DNA from: Callaeas wilsoni
Taxonomy: Eukaryota; Chordata; Aves; Passeriformes; Callaeidae
DNA: 64,000 nt
NCBI GenBank assembly: GCA_013398955.1
Contig: VWPU01003067.1
Coordinates: forward strand, 186,001-250,000
Reading direction: 5' to 3'
How positions within the stretch are numbered: the first letter of the stretch is position 1; each line of letters begins with the position of its first letter. The notes below the pieces were generated by a model. That model was given only the letters and a program-made list of their open reading frames with translations. It did not search any database and had not been told where the DNA came from. A program made the position numbers and the translations under genes. Positions 13,178-26,276 of this stretch are shown here, in pieces.

Positions 13178-16100
13178 GTGAGTCGCTTTTGTTTCCCTAC
13201 TCTTTACATACAGACGTATTCTTTAGGATGATACTTCGCAAAACTATTGCTCATTGGAGCTCAGGTGGCTGGTTCCCCTATCCCAACTGTGTGCTGGAAT
13301 GGTATGCTCCAAAGTTACAGAAGCTGTAAGAGGACATTGTTTCTAATCTGCTGCCTCTGGAATCCCATCGCAGGGGTCATTTCCTGACTTTTATGTCATT
13401 TCAATCCAGTCCCTTGAAAGTTCCCGCCTCCTGTAAGTTTGTAAACTAAGTGATGTATTTTCCCATATTCCTAGCTTATGCACATAAAAGAAATTACTTT
13501 CGTTTACTATTTTGCTGAAGAAAATTAATATAGAGGCAGTTGCTGATTTAAATAATTAAACTAGAATTAAGTTATAAACTAAGTGTCTACAGAGAAAGGA
13601 ACACCTTATTCATAGTGTTAGTTCATTTTCAGACTTCAAGCTGATGAAAAGTACACAAAAATTGTTAAAGCTTCATAAATGCTTAACACATTTTAGAAAG
13701 AGTGCATACCGATCTTCAGCACGTCTGTTTTTTAAAGAGAAAAACCAGGTCACAACTCTCATGTTCAAGCCCTAAATTACATAGTACCCATACTAGATTT
13801 GTAAGGCAGGCTTTTCTTCATAGATAAACAACAGATATGGCTGAGAGAGGCTAAGCCACCTTGGCTATAAGCATCATTTCAACACAGAGTCACCATTATG
13901 AACTGTGTCAGTAGAACATCAAAAGCCAGCGATTAAAGGGAAAGATAAACAAGCTAGGATTAGTTGATCAACTTTATTCCTAATGAAATATCGTTGCAGC
14001 AGTGGAAGTTTACGTCTTGGATGAATAAGGCCCAGTATTTCTGCAGTTTACTTCTGCATGTCATGAACAGATAAGGCAGAAATCTTCTCTCAGATAAACC
14101 AGTTTATCTCCAGTGACTTCAGGGATGTACCCTTTATTTAAATCACTATGATCAGTACAATTGAATGTACAGTACAGTTCTAATTTGAGGGATAGTACAG
14201 GCAAACCTCTGATTTGTGTAATATGTTGTGTTTCCTGCTTTCTTTCTCAAAGTAAAACTATTTTATTTATAGTCATCTCCACAAAATGTGGACTTCAGTA
14301 ACAGATGAGTCACAGAGGATTGCTGGTTCAGTTCAGATATACATCCAGAAGTTTAGCAGTTTCCAGAGTTTACCTGATCTCATCCAAACTTCTCCAGTTG
14401 GGAAATTAGATGGCAATTTCCTAAAAACAGTCTGTCTTGTGACTTTGTAGTGCTTCCCTGTTTCATTCAGGTCAGCTGTAGCTCAAAAAACAGTATTTTG
14501 GCATTTCCGATTTCAGTTCTGGCTGAAACAGAGAAGTGCCAAGACATAACTTTGCAATAGCTTACAAATAATTTTTAAGACATTAGATATGCTCCCTATT
14601 GGTTGGAATTTCATGTTAATTTTATTCTAGATAGGCTGATCTAGCCCTTTCCACACAATAATGTCCCTAGTTTCTTTAATGACCAAATCTATTTTGTCCA
14701 GCAGCATTTTTCAAAAACAAAGTGATTTGAATTGAGTGTGAAAACTAGGTGGCACATAATTGCATAGAAAGATTCCTGGACTGTTGGCAAGTATTTTTCC
14801 CAGCACTTTTTAACCTAGCTCTAAGTTGTCGTATACTTATCCTTAGACTAAGTGACATGGATAGATTTATTAAGAGTGTTGTTACTAAGAGAGTCATTTA
14901 CACTACAGCAAATGAGGCAGAATGCTGTTACATCTTACCTGGCAATATCCTCTTATATTAGGAAGTCCTATAGGTGTGTGAATAAGGATTTTTGGAACAA
15001 TTGCATCTCGATTCCAGTCAAGAATTGGAGGATAATCTTGAGCAGTGATATTGCCTAAAACTTCTGACTTTTGATTCATTTTTACTATATTTCTTGTATT
15101 CACTATAGGGAAATAAATGGTCCTCATCTGCAATTGAAATTGGTTGGTCATTTGCATAAACTTATTTGAGTAATCAGTTTTTAAACCCTTAAGAACCAGC
15201 TTCCAGAAGGTTGAAGATAAATTGCAGAGAAAGCAGTTGAAGAAAACAACTCATGGATTTGTGATATATTTTGCATTATTTCATTGTAATACTCTTGTTT
15301 CTTGTATTTTGATATAAACACATACACAAGTGTATTTGGACTTTCATTCCTGAAATACAATTTTTGCAGCCTGCACTTCTAAGTCACACACCTACACTGC
15401 TCTTAAGCAGCGGTCTCTCACCAAAGTGTCCAAACAAAATTCATATATAACACTTTCTGCTAAAAAATCCCTGATGATATGGCAGCCTTACACTTGTAGG
15501 ATGTCATTGAATTCTAGCGGAATTTAATAGAGGCAGTGTTTTCCAGCTATACAAGTGCCTGCAAATTTTGTTGGCTGCAAAGCTGGCTGGTTGTTCTGAT
15601 TTTTTTCCTTCTTCCCTCATACTTTTACATGATGAACACAATTTGGTTTAGGTGTTGGTACTGAAGAGGTCTAGGAAGAAGAATAGAGTTTGAATAAGCA
15701 AAAAAAGAACTAAGATATAGATGGAATTTAAGAAACCAAATGATGCAACCAATATGATGCTACTGTAGTAAAGAATTCTTAAATGGCCTAAGCAGCTGCA
15801 AATGGCAAGGAATTAGTCTTCCATATTTCACCAAGATATAGAGCATAACCTAATGAAAAGTCCATCCATTCCGCTTTATTCTCTTCTGACTTTTCAGATT
15901 ATATAAAAATATATTTAATGCTAGTTTTTTACAATCTTTGGGGAAAAAATCTTTTGTTAGACATTAAATAAATGAAGGAAAGCAGTAATCATGGAAATGT
16001 AAGCTTTTGCTGTGTTGTATACTAATTACTTTTTAAAAATTACTCTAGGACCTTGTACCATAAAAAGGTCTCCAAGTCACTGACTGATCATCTAACATTT

Positions 16101-17660
16101 CTAAAAAAAATGCTAATTAGTTTCAGTTTTCTATTTTTTTATTTCATCAAAATTCTTGGCCATCAAAATAAAGTTCCTGGCAAATGTCATCTTGGTCATA
16201 CTAAAGCAAGAAGCCATGAAATAAAACCAATCTTGCATCTTTGTTAGCCTGGGGAAAACTTTTAAACAGTCAAGAAGCACCTTCTTTTGTCTTTTATTAA
16301 CAGTAGGTCTGGCCTGCAGAACTCTCATGGGGTTTTATATACCTCAGAGCTAGCTGAAGACTTTATATCAAAATGTTTTGGACTTTTTTTTAATCTTATA
16401 GAGAACATAGCGTTATAATATCCTTGTTTTTTTCACAGGAGAAAAGCCTTTGTGTAGAATCCCTTCCCTTTCCCATTAGGAAAATCAAGAAAAAGATTTT
16501 CCCATTAGGAAAATCAAGAAAAATATTCTTTCCAGTTGACTGAATATGAAACCAAATATTCTGGTTTGCTGAACTAATCTGAAATGTTTCATTTGAAGTC
16601 AGCATATACTGAAATCAGTATCCCTCTGTAGCTGCTTTGCTATACATCCCATGCTCATATTCCCTCTTGCAGACTAGTGTTTCTTGGTCAAACCTTCTTT
16701 TCTAATGAGATGGATGATACTTCATCAAACACATGACTTGTTTATTAAGTGAAAAACTTCAGTTTGGCAATATGAAAATATTTCATTGTGAAAAGGTTGA
16801 AATTAAATATTTCCTTATTTCTGTGCTGGAATTTTTCAAAATAACATGACACAATAAATAGGAATTTCAGCTCTTGTTTCAATCTGATATTAAAGGATAT
16901 ATAGCAATATTATTAGTCTCAAACATGTGATGGTCTGATTTTCATTCAGATCAAGCATGATTAGAAAGAACTTCCCATCCTATTAGTACAAACTGAATCA
17001 CTTCAGTCTGTGTACTTTGGTCCCAAGTTTGCTCAAGGATCCCATAGGTTTCCATGCAGTTTCCAGAATCAGAAGAAGACAACATTTTTTGTGTTTCTTG
17101 CTTTAAGGCCTGAGTCTGTTCCCACTGAATGGAGAGCGTGTTTTGTCACCAACTTCAATGAGAGGATCGTCTTAAAGGAATATTTATGGGTATAAAAGCA
17201 AAGCCACTGGGCATGTGGTTATCTCTCAATAAGCCACATCCTGCTGTGATTTTTGCTTACACAAATTATAAATGTCCACTTTGTAACAGAATTGAGTTAC
17301 TCAGATTCATAAGAAAAGAACCTTTTAAAGTGGAAGCACGTTTACTCATTTGTGTTTGAAGTTGCTTGCTAACATGGCTTTGATAGGGAGAAGGAGTAGA
17401 TCAGTAAAAACCTGGCTTGTTTTAGGGTCTAGTCCATCCTCTGATCAGAGAAACACCATCCACAAGGCTATTCTTTAGCTATCTTGGATGAAGTGTTTAA
17501 AAGTAAAACAAAATATAGACTATCCATCCACCATAAGCAGTACTACATGAACTGTTGTTGAGCTGATTTTGGTTTTTTCATGCAAAACAGTTTGTGTGTA
17601 AGAAACCAAGTAACATCCTTAGCTTTAAATATTTGGGGCTTAATGCATCTCACATGTAGC
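13178..17660. other. Unique AT-rich noncoding DNA
   Basis: No gene or dated transposon was recognised. Reading frames are under 85 codons and unremarkable. A 29-base direct tandem duplication is annotated separately at 16471-16528. Confidence 0.6.
16471..16528. repeat. 29-base tandem duplication
   Basis: The segment beginning tcccattaggaaaatcaaga at 16471 is repeated at 16500 with almost no change. The copies differ near their ends (aagattt versus atattct). It looks like a recent local duplication by replication slippage. Confidence 0.85.
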
Positions 17661-17965
17661 CTTTCCTTTCCTTTCCTTTCCTTTCCTTTCCTTTCCTTTC
17701 CTTTCCTTTCCTTTCCTTTCCTTTCCTTTCCTTTCCTTTCCTTTCCTTTCCTTTCCTTTCCTTTCCTTTCCTTTCCTTTCCTTTCCTTTCCTTTCCTTTC
17801 CTTTCCTTTCCTTTCCTTTCCTTTCCTTTCCTTTCCTTTCCTTTCCTTTCCTTTCCTTTCCTTTCCTTTCCTTTCCTTTCCTTTCCTTTCCTTTCCTTTC
17901 CTTTCCTTTCCTTTCCTTTCCTTTCCTTTCCTTTCCTTTCCTTTCCTTTCCNCTTTCCTTTCCTT
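17661..17965. repeat. (CTTTC)n pentanucleotide microsatellite, about 61 units
   Basis: About 304 bases of essentially perfect CTTTC units (GAAAG on the other strand) make an uninterrupted polypyrimidine/polypurine tract. The single undetermined base of the window, at 17952, sits inside it with a local phase change (ccnctttcc), which points to an assembly join or uncertain repeat length. A pentamer without stop codons leaves frames open on both strands, giving meaningless SFPFL and KGKER repeats. Mirror-symmetric homopurine tracts of this length can form triplex (H-DNA) and are usually length-polymorphic. Confidence 0.97.
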
Positions 17966-19297
17966 GAAAGTTCTGCGATGCTTACCAGAAAAACTATCAT
18001 GAACTTTGTGAGGATTATCTACATAAGTAGTACTAGCAGTATGGTACTAGTGTCAAAAACTGCTGTGAGTGAACTTCTGGGTAAAGGATTGAAATTCTCT
18101 CACATGTGCCCCTACTTTCATGTATCAAAAAAGATTTCTTTCAAAGCACTGCCAGCTTCACTGAAAAGCACTTCATATTTACCATTATTTGTTCTTGTCA
18201 GGTAATTTTCAAGTTCTCCTAAGGTAGAACTTACCCAAGAAGTGGGACTTGAGATTCCATTGTGCATATCATTACCATTCCACAGCAGCAAAATGCCATC
18301 TTTTCATTCTTTTTTAACACCAAAGAACTGTATTTCTGACAAGCTGATTTCGCATGGCTAATATTGTGATTGACTACACCAAGAACAGCAGCCTTATTTT
18401 ACTCATGTTTGGCAGGATGCTTTTGGGTAGTTTGCATGACTTAAAACAGACACTTCTGTTTTCTGCATGGAACCCTCGAAGTAAAAATGGAAAATCATAA
18501 GGTTTTCTTTATCCATTCTGTGATAAAGTGGTAACCTTATAAAAGAGGGATACTCACCCACATTAAAAACAAGATCAATGCAATAATGTCCTATGTTCAT
18601 TTTCTTGTAACATATTGCTGTAATTATGTCAGACCAAAACATCTCTTACTGAAGTCAACTTAAACTCTCCCAACACAGAGACCCCAAATCCTTTGAATTT
18701 TCCTTTTAAAGGAGCAAGATATTAAAAACTTTGAGCCCAGATTGACTTTAGCGCTATCCCTTAAACAATTTGGATAATTGGTAAGGAAAGCTACCTATCA
18801 GTTTGTGACTGGTGGAGCTCTTTTGCAATCCATTCTACGCTATCCTTGTTTTCTTTTCTACTCCAGCTTTTTTAGATTACATTACACTGTTTGATTTCAT
18901 CACCATGTAGCATCAAATAAAACGTGGGTAATATTTTTACTAGTTATTTTCTCTTTCTTTTATACTTGTTCTCTTTCTCTTTTCTCTGTAAGACAAACAA
19001 CCAAAACAACCACAACCAATAAGATAATTCCAAATCTGTTAAGTTGCTGATTTCATGTTTTTTGGAGTTTGCAGTGATTTCCACACACATTTCTATGAGT
19101 ACTTATAATGATATGAGATATTTTTCTTGGTTTCAAAGTTACAGATTTCAGTCTAAAACATCTTCTGCTAATACATAAGAAGACAGAAGTCCAAGTTTAA
19201 TGAAACGAATTTCATGTTACCTAAAGCTTCTCAGTACAAGCCTGCTGAGTCCCCAGTTTCAGGGCAGAAACCATGGTTCCACAATTTGTTGGCTAAA
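17966..19297. other. Unique noncoding DNA
   Basis: Nothing recognisable. One minus-strand frame of 79 codons (18403-18642) and one plus-strand frame of 75 codons (17978-18205) have no recognised domain. Confidence 0.55.
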
Positions 19298-19582
19298 TCA
19301 TTCCCACACAAGCTGCAGTTGTTTCCAGCAGAAGCCAATCCCCACACCACTAAAATAAAGACTTGAGGAGACAAAAGAAAAGGTATCACAGGTGTTCATT
19401 TTGATTCTTGTCCCCATTTGATGAAACAGAGCACAGCTGCAGTCATCCAGTGGCAATTTCAGCTCAGGCATGTTACGCTTCCGCAGCATCGAGGGGAGTG
19501 CACCTTCCCTGATTGTGTCTGTTGGTTGGTACTCAGCCAGGATGTGCTGATAGAAACCTTGGCTGGGAAGAATCATGTCAGA
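19298..19582 (-). other. Open segment behind a splice-acceptor-like site, possible exon
   Basis: On the minus strand a pyrimidine-rich tract ending cttgccacag (AG at 19584-19583) is followed by an open frame down to a stop at 19298. The first 60 or so codons (SDMILPSQGFYQHILAEYQ at the start, DDCSCALFHQMG later) have mixed composition and higher GC than the flanks. I do not recognise the protein. No strong splice donor follows; CACCT|GTGATA is weak. If the frame is terminal it ends in a bulky hydrophobic tail (GIGFCWKQLQLVWE). Plus-strand frames of 91 and 84 codons overlap the same region, so openness may be chance. Confidence 0.22.
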
Positions 19583-20868
19583 CTGTGGCAAGCAAGGAGG
19601 CAACACAACAAGCAGAAACCACAAAAGGAGAACTCAGCTGGAGCCCTGGTTTTCAGTTCTGCATTCTTAATACCACATGTTGTTTGTCCTTAACTCTAAA
19701 GTTGCTGTGTCGATTGCTTTTGTGTTCTGGTTTTTGTTGTTGGCAATTACTGGATTATACAGGATGAATTATAGAAGCATCTGAAATCTAGCTGAAGGTA
19801 CACTTACTGAAGGGGGAAATGCTGGTGTGATTACAGATCCTTACTTGCTCGAAGATATCATTAGCATTCATTTTGATAACAAGGGCTGCACTTGTCCAGT
19901 GCAAGTACCTATATTTATTCATTCCTATGAAAATATCAGATCAGAATTTCGTTTAGCTTAGTGTTTGTCTACAGTCTCCAAATTGATTTAGACTGTGAAA
20001 TTCAGACTTTACAAGGCATTAAAGCCTTTATGCATTTCAGTTGCTGCTTTTGGCAGCTATGTCTATACACTGTTCAGAGTTTACCTTAACCTCTGCGCAG
20101 AAAAAGTATTTAACCATTGTAGTGTCATGTAACATACTTCAAAACAAAAATATCTGTGACAGATACCCTAACACAACCAGAATTATTAATATCAACACTT
20201 AATTAAGGATCAAATTTCTGAGGCTCTTTTAACCGGACAACTAATTTAACAAGTTGCTGTTACAAGTTGAAATAATTTACACTTCCTTAAATTGACAGAA
20301 TTAGGTAAACACTTACTACCTGCTCTTTTTTATTTTAAAGATTTCCAGCTGTTGTAATTTTAATTTGCATATCCATGGTATGTAAAATTCACAATTATTT
20401 TTTGTGCTGGTGCATCAGGGTAGCAGATGGTTTCTCATTGCATAAAGCTTACATGTGTGACTAGATTTAGTTAAGCCATTCTATAAAGCCAATTCTATTG
20501 AGTTGATTACTTATCTAAATGAAGCATGGCTTTAAAATAATCATAATCATGTGCCCCATGGTAACTTAGTGAAAAAAAAATGGGCAATATTTTCACCTAA
20601 TGGAGTTCAGAGAGTTTCTGTTACTTTTCTGACTAGCTTTTGCTTTTATCTTTTACCCATGAAGGACAGCTTACTTTGTAGAGTGTAATGACCAATCAAG
20701 GAAATAATGCCTACAATATTTTTTTCCCCACATTCTGTTTAGGAGCAATTTTAAAAGACACCTGGAAAAAGAAATGTAAATCTACAGGTAACTTGAAGCA
20801 ATGCAATATGTTTTTATGACTCTGGCTTTTGTAAAAGTTGAAACTACATGGGAAATGCTTCTGTCTAA

Positions 20869-20869
<1 letters not shown>
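19583..20869. other. Unique AT-rich noncoding DNA
   Basis: No gene, RNA gene or dated transposon was recognised in this stretch, which leads up to the long A run. Confidence 0.6.

Positions 20870-20956
<87 letters not shown>
20870..20956 (+). repeat. Homopolymer A run, 87 bases
   Basis: Uninterrupted adenines run between ctgtctaac and ccagaaaagg. There is no AATAAA in the 30 bases before it, no recognisable cDNA upstream and no obvious target-site duplication around it, so a processed-pseudogene tail is not supported. Bird CR1 LINEs do not leave poly(A) tails, which makes such a long pure A run unusual here. It may be an expanded mononucleotide microsatellite. Its length is prone to sequencing error. 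Confidence 0.95.
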
Positions 20957-20958
<2 letters not shown>

Positions 20959-23900
20959 AGAAAAGGAGTATATTTTTCCTGTCTGTGTCTTATTAAAATC
21001 AAATGCAGCAACAAATGCTAGCCATAGACTTTTATTCACCTGGCTAATGATCTTCAGATCCCTCAAATTCCTTAAGCAGGTTTAGGACAGGTGAAACTTG
21101 ATGGTTTTGCTATGCAGAGATTTGTGGATATTTATTTCTTGCCACATGCAGGAGAGTTAAAATTAACTACAAATCTCAAGTGTTCAGACTGCCACATTCT
21201 CAACATTTTCCCATGATACTGGCTCTGGTTCTCCTCAAACTTCCAGAAACCTTATCTCTCTTTAGACTATGCAGTAAGACTGTATGTTAAAATTCAGTCT
21301 CTGCCCATTAGCACTCCAGAAACAGGAGCCTTCTAGAAAAGACCTTATCCCATACTTGTTCTTACACAGAAAAAAAAAGTTGACTTGCTGTCGGTTGTGT
21401 TTGGGATAATAGTTAATGACATTATTTAGGGCACTGGAGATGGAGAACTAATGTCATTCTCTGCCTGAGGGTTTTTTAATCTACCTCTCTCTCCTCTTTG
21501 TGGCAATTCTGTAATCATCCACTGACAAAGCAGGGTGGGTGAGATGTGGTGATACTGAATTACCACAGAACCACCAGACAGAAACAAAAGGTTACTATCC
21601 TCTCACTGCGTAAAACTCAACCACGTTATTTTACAACACCGAATTAGGTGAATTTATAAGTAAACAGAGACATAAATAAGTCATTTTGTGACTGTTGTGG
21701 CAATGTAATAAAACCAGTTTACAATAATTCCTTGTTCATATAGTTCCAAGAAAATTTTGATATTATTTAGACATCCAAAGCATCTAGCAGCTTTGTATAT
21801 TAGGCCTTCATCAACATGACATGTTTAAACATGGTAATTGTTTAAGTATTTTGTTGCATTAAGAGCTGCCTAGCATCTGTTTCCCATCAGACACTGTAGT
21901 TAGATGAAGAAAGTATTTTATAAAAACTTACAAATTTGTTGTCTCTTTATGCTTGTGAAATTAGAACAGACTCATCATCCTCAGTTGTTAATGGAAAAGC
22001 TTAACAAATTATTTTTTCAAGTAATTTATGCAGCTATGGTGGCTGTTTGAAGTTAGGCTCTTCTGACTGCAAAATCAGTGTCTTCCTTAGCAGCACAGAA
22101 TGGTCCTGCAGTTAGTTTCATCTGTAGAGAGTTCTTGTATTCAAAATCTCACCCATTATTTTTTTATTGTATTTAAAATTCTAGAATACATTTCTGCCTA
22201 AGCACCTTTTTCAGTAATACTCTCTAGTTCTCTGACATATGTGCAGGAGTATGAAAGGACGGCAATACTCCAAACTTTAACATCTAAGGTGTATTACAAT
22301 TCCTGCCATAAATTGGAGTATACCTAGGCAGTTAACTAAATTTTGTACTGTAGTGGCCTGTGAAATATGATACAGTGCTGCAAAGTTGTCTTCATTCTTC
22401 TTGTACCCTCATGGTGTCCAGCAAATGAAGCACCCAAAGGATTTTTTATCTTTTAAAGCAGTTACACCGTCCTTAATTTTAGAGAATTACCAGCATTCAT
22501 CTACTTTGGTCCAAGTAAAAAATCAATGTGACTGCCTATGGAGTACTCTGAATTTTATAATAAAGTGAAATTACAAGTGAAAAACTGTAACAAATACATG
22601 CATGTAGAGAATACTGGTTCCCTTTCAACTCAGGTTCACAAATAAATTGGATATCAGTCAAAGGCATTATGGTTTTATTGAGTTTTGGACAGCTTCTGTA
22701 TGCATCATCGTAAGAAATACCATCTCCATCTGTGCAACATCCTGATGTTGTTTGCCTCACATCTTCAAAACTTACAAGCAGAGAAGTACAATAATAAAAA
22801 AACAAAACCTCCCTAGCAAAAAAAAGTCAAAAAAGTCATTGACAGCTATATTTTATCAATCTTATCTGAATCATTGCAACACCCTCAGGCATCAGTTACA
22901 GATCCATGCTCCTTTCTCCTCAGTATTACACACACATAAACTTAAGACTGTACAAAGTTTCTTCCTGTTTTTCCATCTGATATTAATAATTTGAAGGGGA
23001 TTTTTTTCTCTCTTTGTTAGATTCATGTAAACAGATCCCTACTTCCATGAAGTGAGTGAATTTCTCTACAGTAAAAAGAATTTGATTAAAAGTTCAAGGC
23101 TTATAAGAGCGTCACCACCAATCTGTGGCACAGAGCACTGCTGCTGTATGCAGGGGGACAGGGTAAAATTAGTCTGCTTGAGACAGGAAAATCCTGAGAA
23201 CTCTTTTTTTCCACTCTAGTTTCAGCTTCTGTTTCCTGATCACACACATATTAGGTTTGGGGGGATTTATGCTGGATGTTTTCTTTTCCTTTGGGCTAAT
23301 TATTGTGTTAGAAAAGCCTGCCCCAGGCAAGATTTAGTCCAAGTCCTGCCTGTTAGATCCAGGTAATTACTTTGAGAACTAAACTTCAAATTCTACTTTT
23401 TTTCCAGGTAACAGGTAGGTCAGTTTAATTGGTATTTTAGTGCTTCTCTGTAGTTAAAAGGACTCTTGATGGAAACTGGCATTTAAAATAAATCTGGTCT
23501 CTCTAGTAGGCTACATCCTGGTCAGGTCATTGTTGGGAAGGGGGAATGGAAGAATATTTAAAATCTCCAGAGCATATAAATAAGGAAAAAAAATTTGATG
23601 GGCTCTGTAAGAAGTTCGGTGTTGTAATACACTTGTAGGCCTAAAATTGAGAGAATTTTACCTAAGTCTGAGAATTTAATTAAATCCGTTGTAGGTTTGA
23701 ATAAGATAAGATATTTCTTGACCTTTATTTTCCTATGGTGTGAGAAAGAAAGAGCAATATTGACTGATCTCACAGGTGAGCATTCAAGATGAATAAATAC
23801 ATGTTTATATTGGGCTTTGAATATGTAAATGGATTTAGTAGAATGAGAATAAGCAAAAGCCAGGCACAAGATATAATTCTAGTAGTGTATGTGGATATAA

Positions 23901-26160
23901 AGTTACTATTTGTTACATAAAGTATCAGAGTTATTGAAATCTCAGAGATCTTTAAAAAGAAAATTAAGATATTTCAAGCTGGAGTATGACTCAGAATCCT
24001 GTCCTTAAGATCCTTTGTGCTGTCTGAAAGATCCACAAAGCAACAGGGGGGACAGACTTTATATGAGAAGCAGAAAAATGCTGTCAAAAGCTAATATAAA
24101 CAAATATAAAATATAGAGAAAAAGAAATGTGTTTTGCCATTCTGTATGACTCAGTGATGCATTATGTTTAGCAGTGTCAACCATATGTGTTTAAGGCAAA
24201 AATGTGATTGTATTTCAGCTGATGCTCTTTCTTTGATTTTACAATGTACCTGAATCCCGCACAGCTCTGTAGTATTCACTGAGACAAAGGAAGACAGCAA
24301 ATTAATTCAATATATCAGTGAATTACAATTCAATAAAATTATTTCAATATATATACTGTTAAAGACAGTAAGAACAAGATAATCAAGCTCCTTTCTGCTT
24401 TCCCTGTTCATCTATTTGGCCTTGTTTTAAACACCTCTTTTTTTTCTAATGGGGTTAAAGGAGAGCTAGCAGGCAGTGTAGTACCATTTTTACTGTATTT
24501 CTCTGAGTCACTGAGTATCCTGAGAGATGACGGTATCTGAATTTGTCAGCTTGTTCCCTTCCTTGCATCTGACATAGTTGCAGTGTCAGAAACAGGAACA
24601 AAGACTTGTTTAAAACAAAAAGAAGCAAGCAGCAGGACCCAAAATTATATCTGCATATTAAGAATGTGCACAGCTTGGGAAAATAATCTCTTCTCCCCTA
24701 CATTCTCCAGTTCATCCATTTCTTAGAAAATCACAGCTATTCAAGTTTACAGTGATCTCTTTATAAGTTGAACATTCAGGGATTTATGGAAAGATAACAA
24801 ATTTGACAAATAGCATTTATAGCAAGATGAGACCAGCTACTTTTATAGGTTTTGGCTTACTAAAAAATAATGCTGACAGATGTTTCTCAGTATACAATTA
24901 TCTAAATAACTAATATATTATTAGGGCAGAAGTAATAAAAGAGGAGTTATTTAATCCATTAATGAATATTTTTGCTACTACAATAGTTTCAGTATTGCGC
25001 CTCAGAGATGGCTGCACTGAAGTGATGGATATGTAAGTTTAGGTATTGAAGTGTCTGAGCCCTTCCAAAAGAGGATATAAACATTACTGTAACAAATAAA
25101 GAAAATTGCCCAGAACAAATGCCATTTATAAAAGTGGCTTTCAAAAATACTTCTTCAGAAAACAGAACAAAAAGAAACAAATAAACAAGAAGAAGAAGAT
25201 GAAAATAAGTAGGCAACAAATAGTCAATAGATTTATTTTTCTTCAAAAGTAGAATACTGTGCCCTTGAATAATTCTTACAATTTTTTTTTTGTTTTCCTG
25301 ATATTTGTAAAACTTTCTTTGATAATTGAAAAGTGAGTTCAAACACTATCACTTCCTACTGATTACAAAGGATAAAAAAAGTATTTTCTGAGACAAGGTC
25401 TTTACAGTAGGTTGCTTACAAGATAATTTATTTACTGATTTAAATTCTGTAAAGGAAAGAGTTATTCCCAATAGTCTATAAGGCTTAGGGAGGTTTTGTA
25501 ATAAAGCCTGATGACATAATCAAAATCCTAAAATGGATATACAAACAAAGAAGGCAAAGGGATAAAAATTAAATATAAAGGTTTTAAAACTGAACTTTAT
25601 GATTCAGTGTTTCTCATGCAGTAATTTACTATAACTGAAATGAGGACACTGTGTCCTTACATGACTGATGTAAATTTAGGTCTAAAACATAGGACATCCC
25701 TCATAATGAAGTATGGGTTTGGGTGTGTCAGATATGTGTGTGGCTTCATTTGAAATTAGCTCCACTGCTGAACACTACAGGAAAAGAATATGCTGAAGTT
25801 TCTTCCCATACCATAGCAGAGAATGTCACAAACGACTGACTCATTGCCTGCCTCTGAGCTATATTTTCAGTTTCTGCTGTGTTTGGTCACCTTTCTCCTG
25901 TGTGGGAAGATGGCATGTCTGGTCTCCTAAGCCCCACTTTGTGTGCAGTAGCTGAGATATGGCCAGCTGCAAAGATGAAACAATTGTAAAATGTATCTCT
26001 TCCCCTTATTTTTCCAGTGGACCTATGTCAGATAGCTGGAAAACCTACAGTGAAATTTCATTGGCTGTGTGCTCTTCCACACATGGTCTGTAACCCAGAG
26101 AGTAGGTTCAACCCTACAATACACTATAGTGTGCTTCCTATGTGGCTCTCAAGCCCCCTA
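20957..26160. other. Unique AT-rich noncoding DNA
   Basis: No gene or dated transposon was recognised. Frames of up to 117 codons (24989-25342, -) are Lys/Phe/Leu-rich products of AT-rich DNA. A minus-strand frame at 22536-22805 has an acidic, Cys-containing start but no identifiable domain. Confidence 0.55.
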
Positions 26161-26265
26161 ATGTGGCACTTTGGGATATGGTTTAGTAGTGAGCAAGGCA
26201 GTGCTGGGTTACCGATTGGACTTGATGATCTTAGAGGTCTTTTCCAACCTTCATTTATGATTCTA
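26161..26265 (+). mobile_element. CR1 LINE 3' end, strongly 5' truncated
   Basis: The sequence follows the last 100 bases of avian CR1: a gtggcacttt..gatatggttta segment, then ggacttgatgatcttagagg and ttccaacct, closing with tgattcta in place of the usual tail repeat. It keeps only the end of ORF2 and the 3' UTR. A second CR1 copy starts about 11 bases after its tail. Confidence 0.9.
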
Positions 26266-26276
26266 GAGGTTGTAAT

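Noticed and set aside
16471..17965. CRISPR-like spacing of repeats
   Set aside because: Repeats are directly tandem without unique spacers, and the genome is vertebrate.
17580..18002. Open frame of 140 codons with SFPFL repeats, and a minus-strand KGKER frame
   Set aside because: Both are produced by the stop-free CTTTC array, which is open in several frames.
20782..21085. Poly-Lys and poly-Phe frames on the two strands
   Set aside because: Translation of the A87 run; there is no coding sequence around it.
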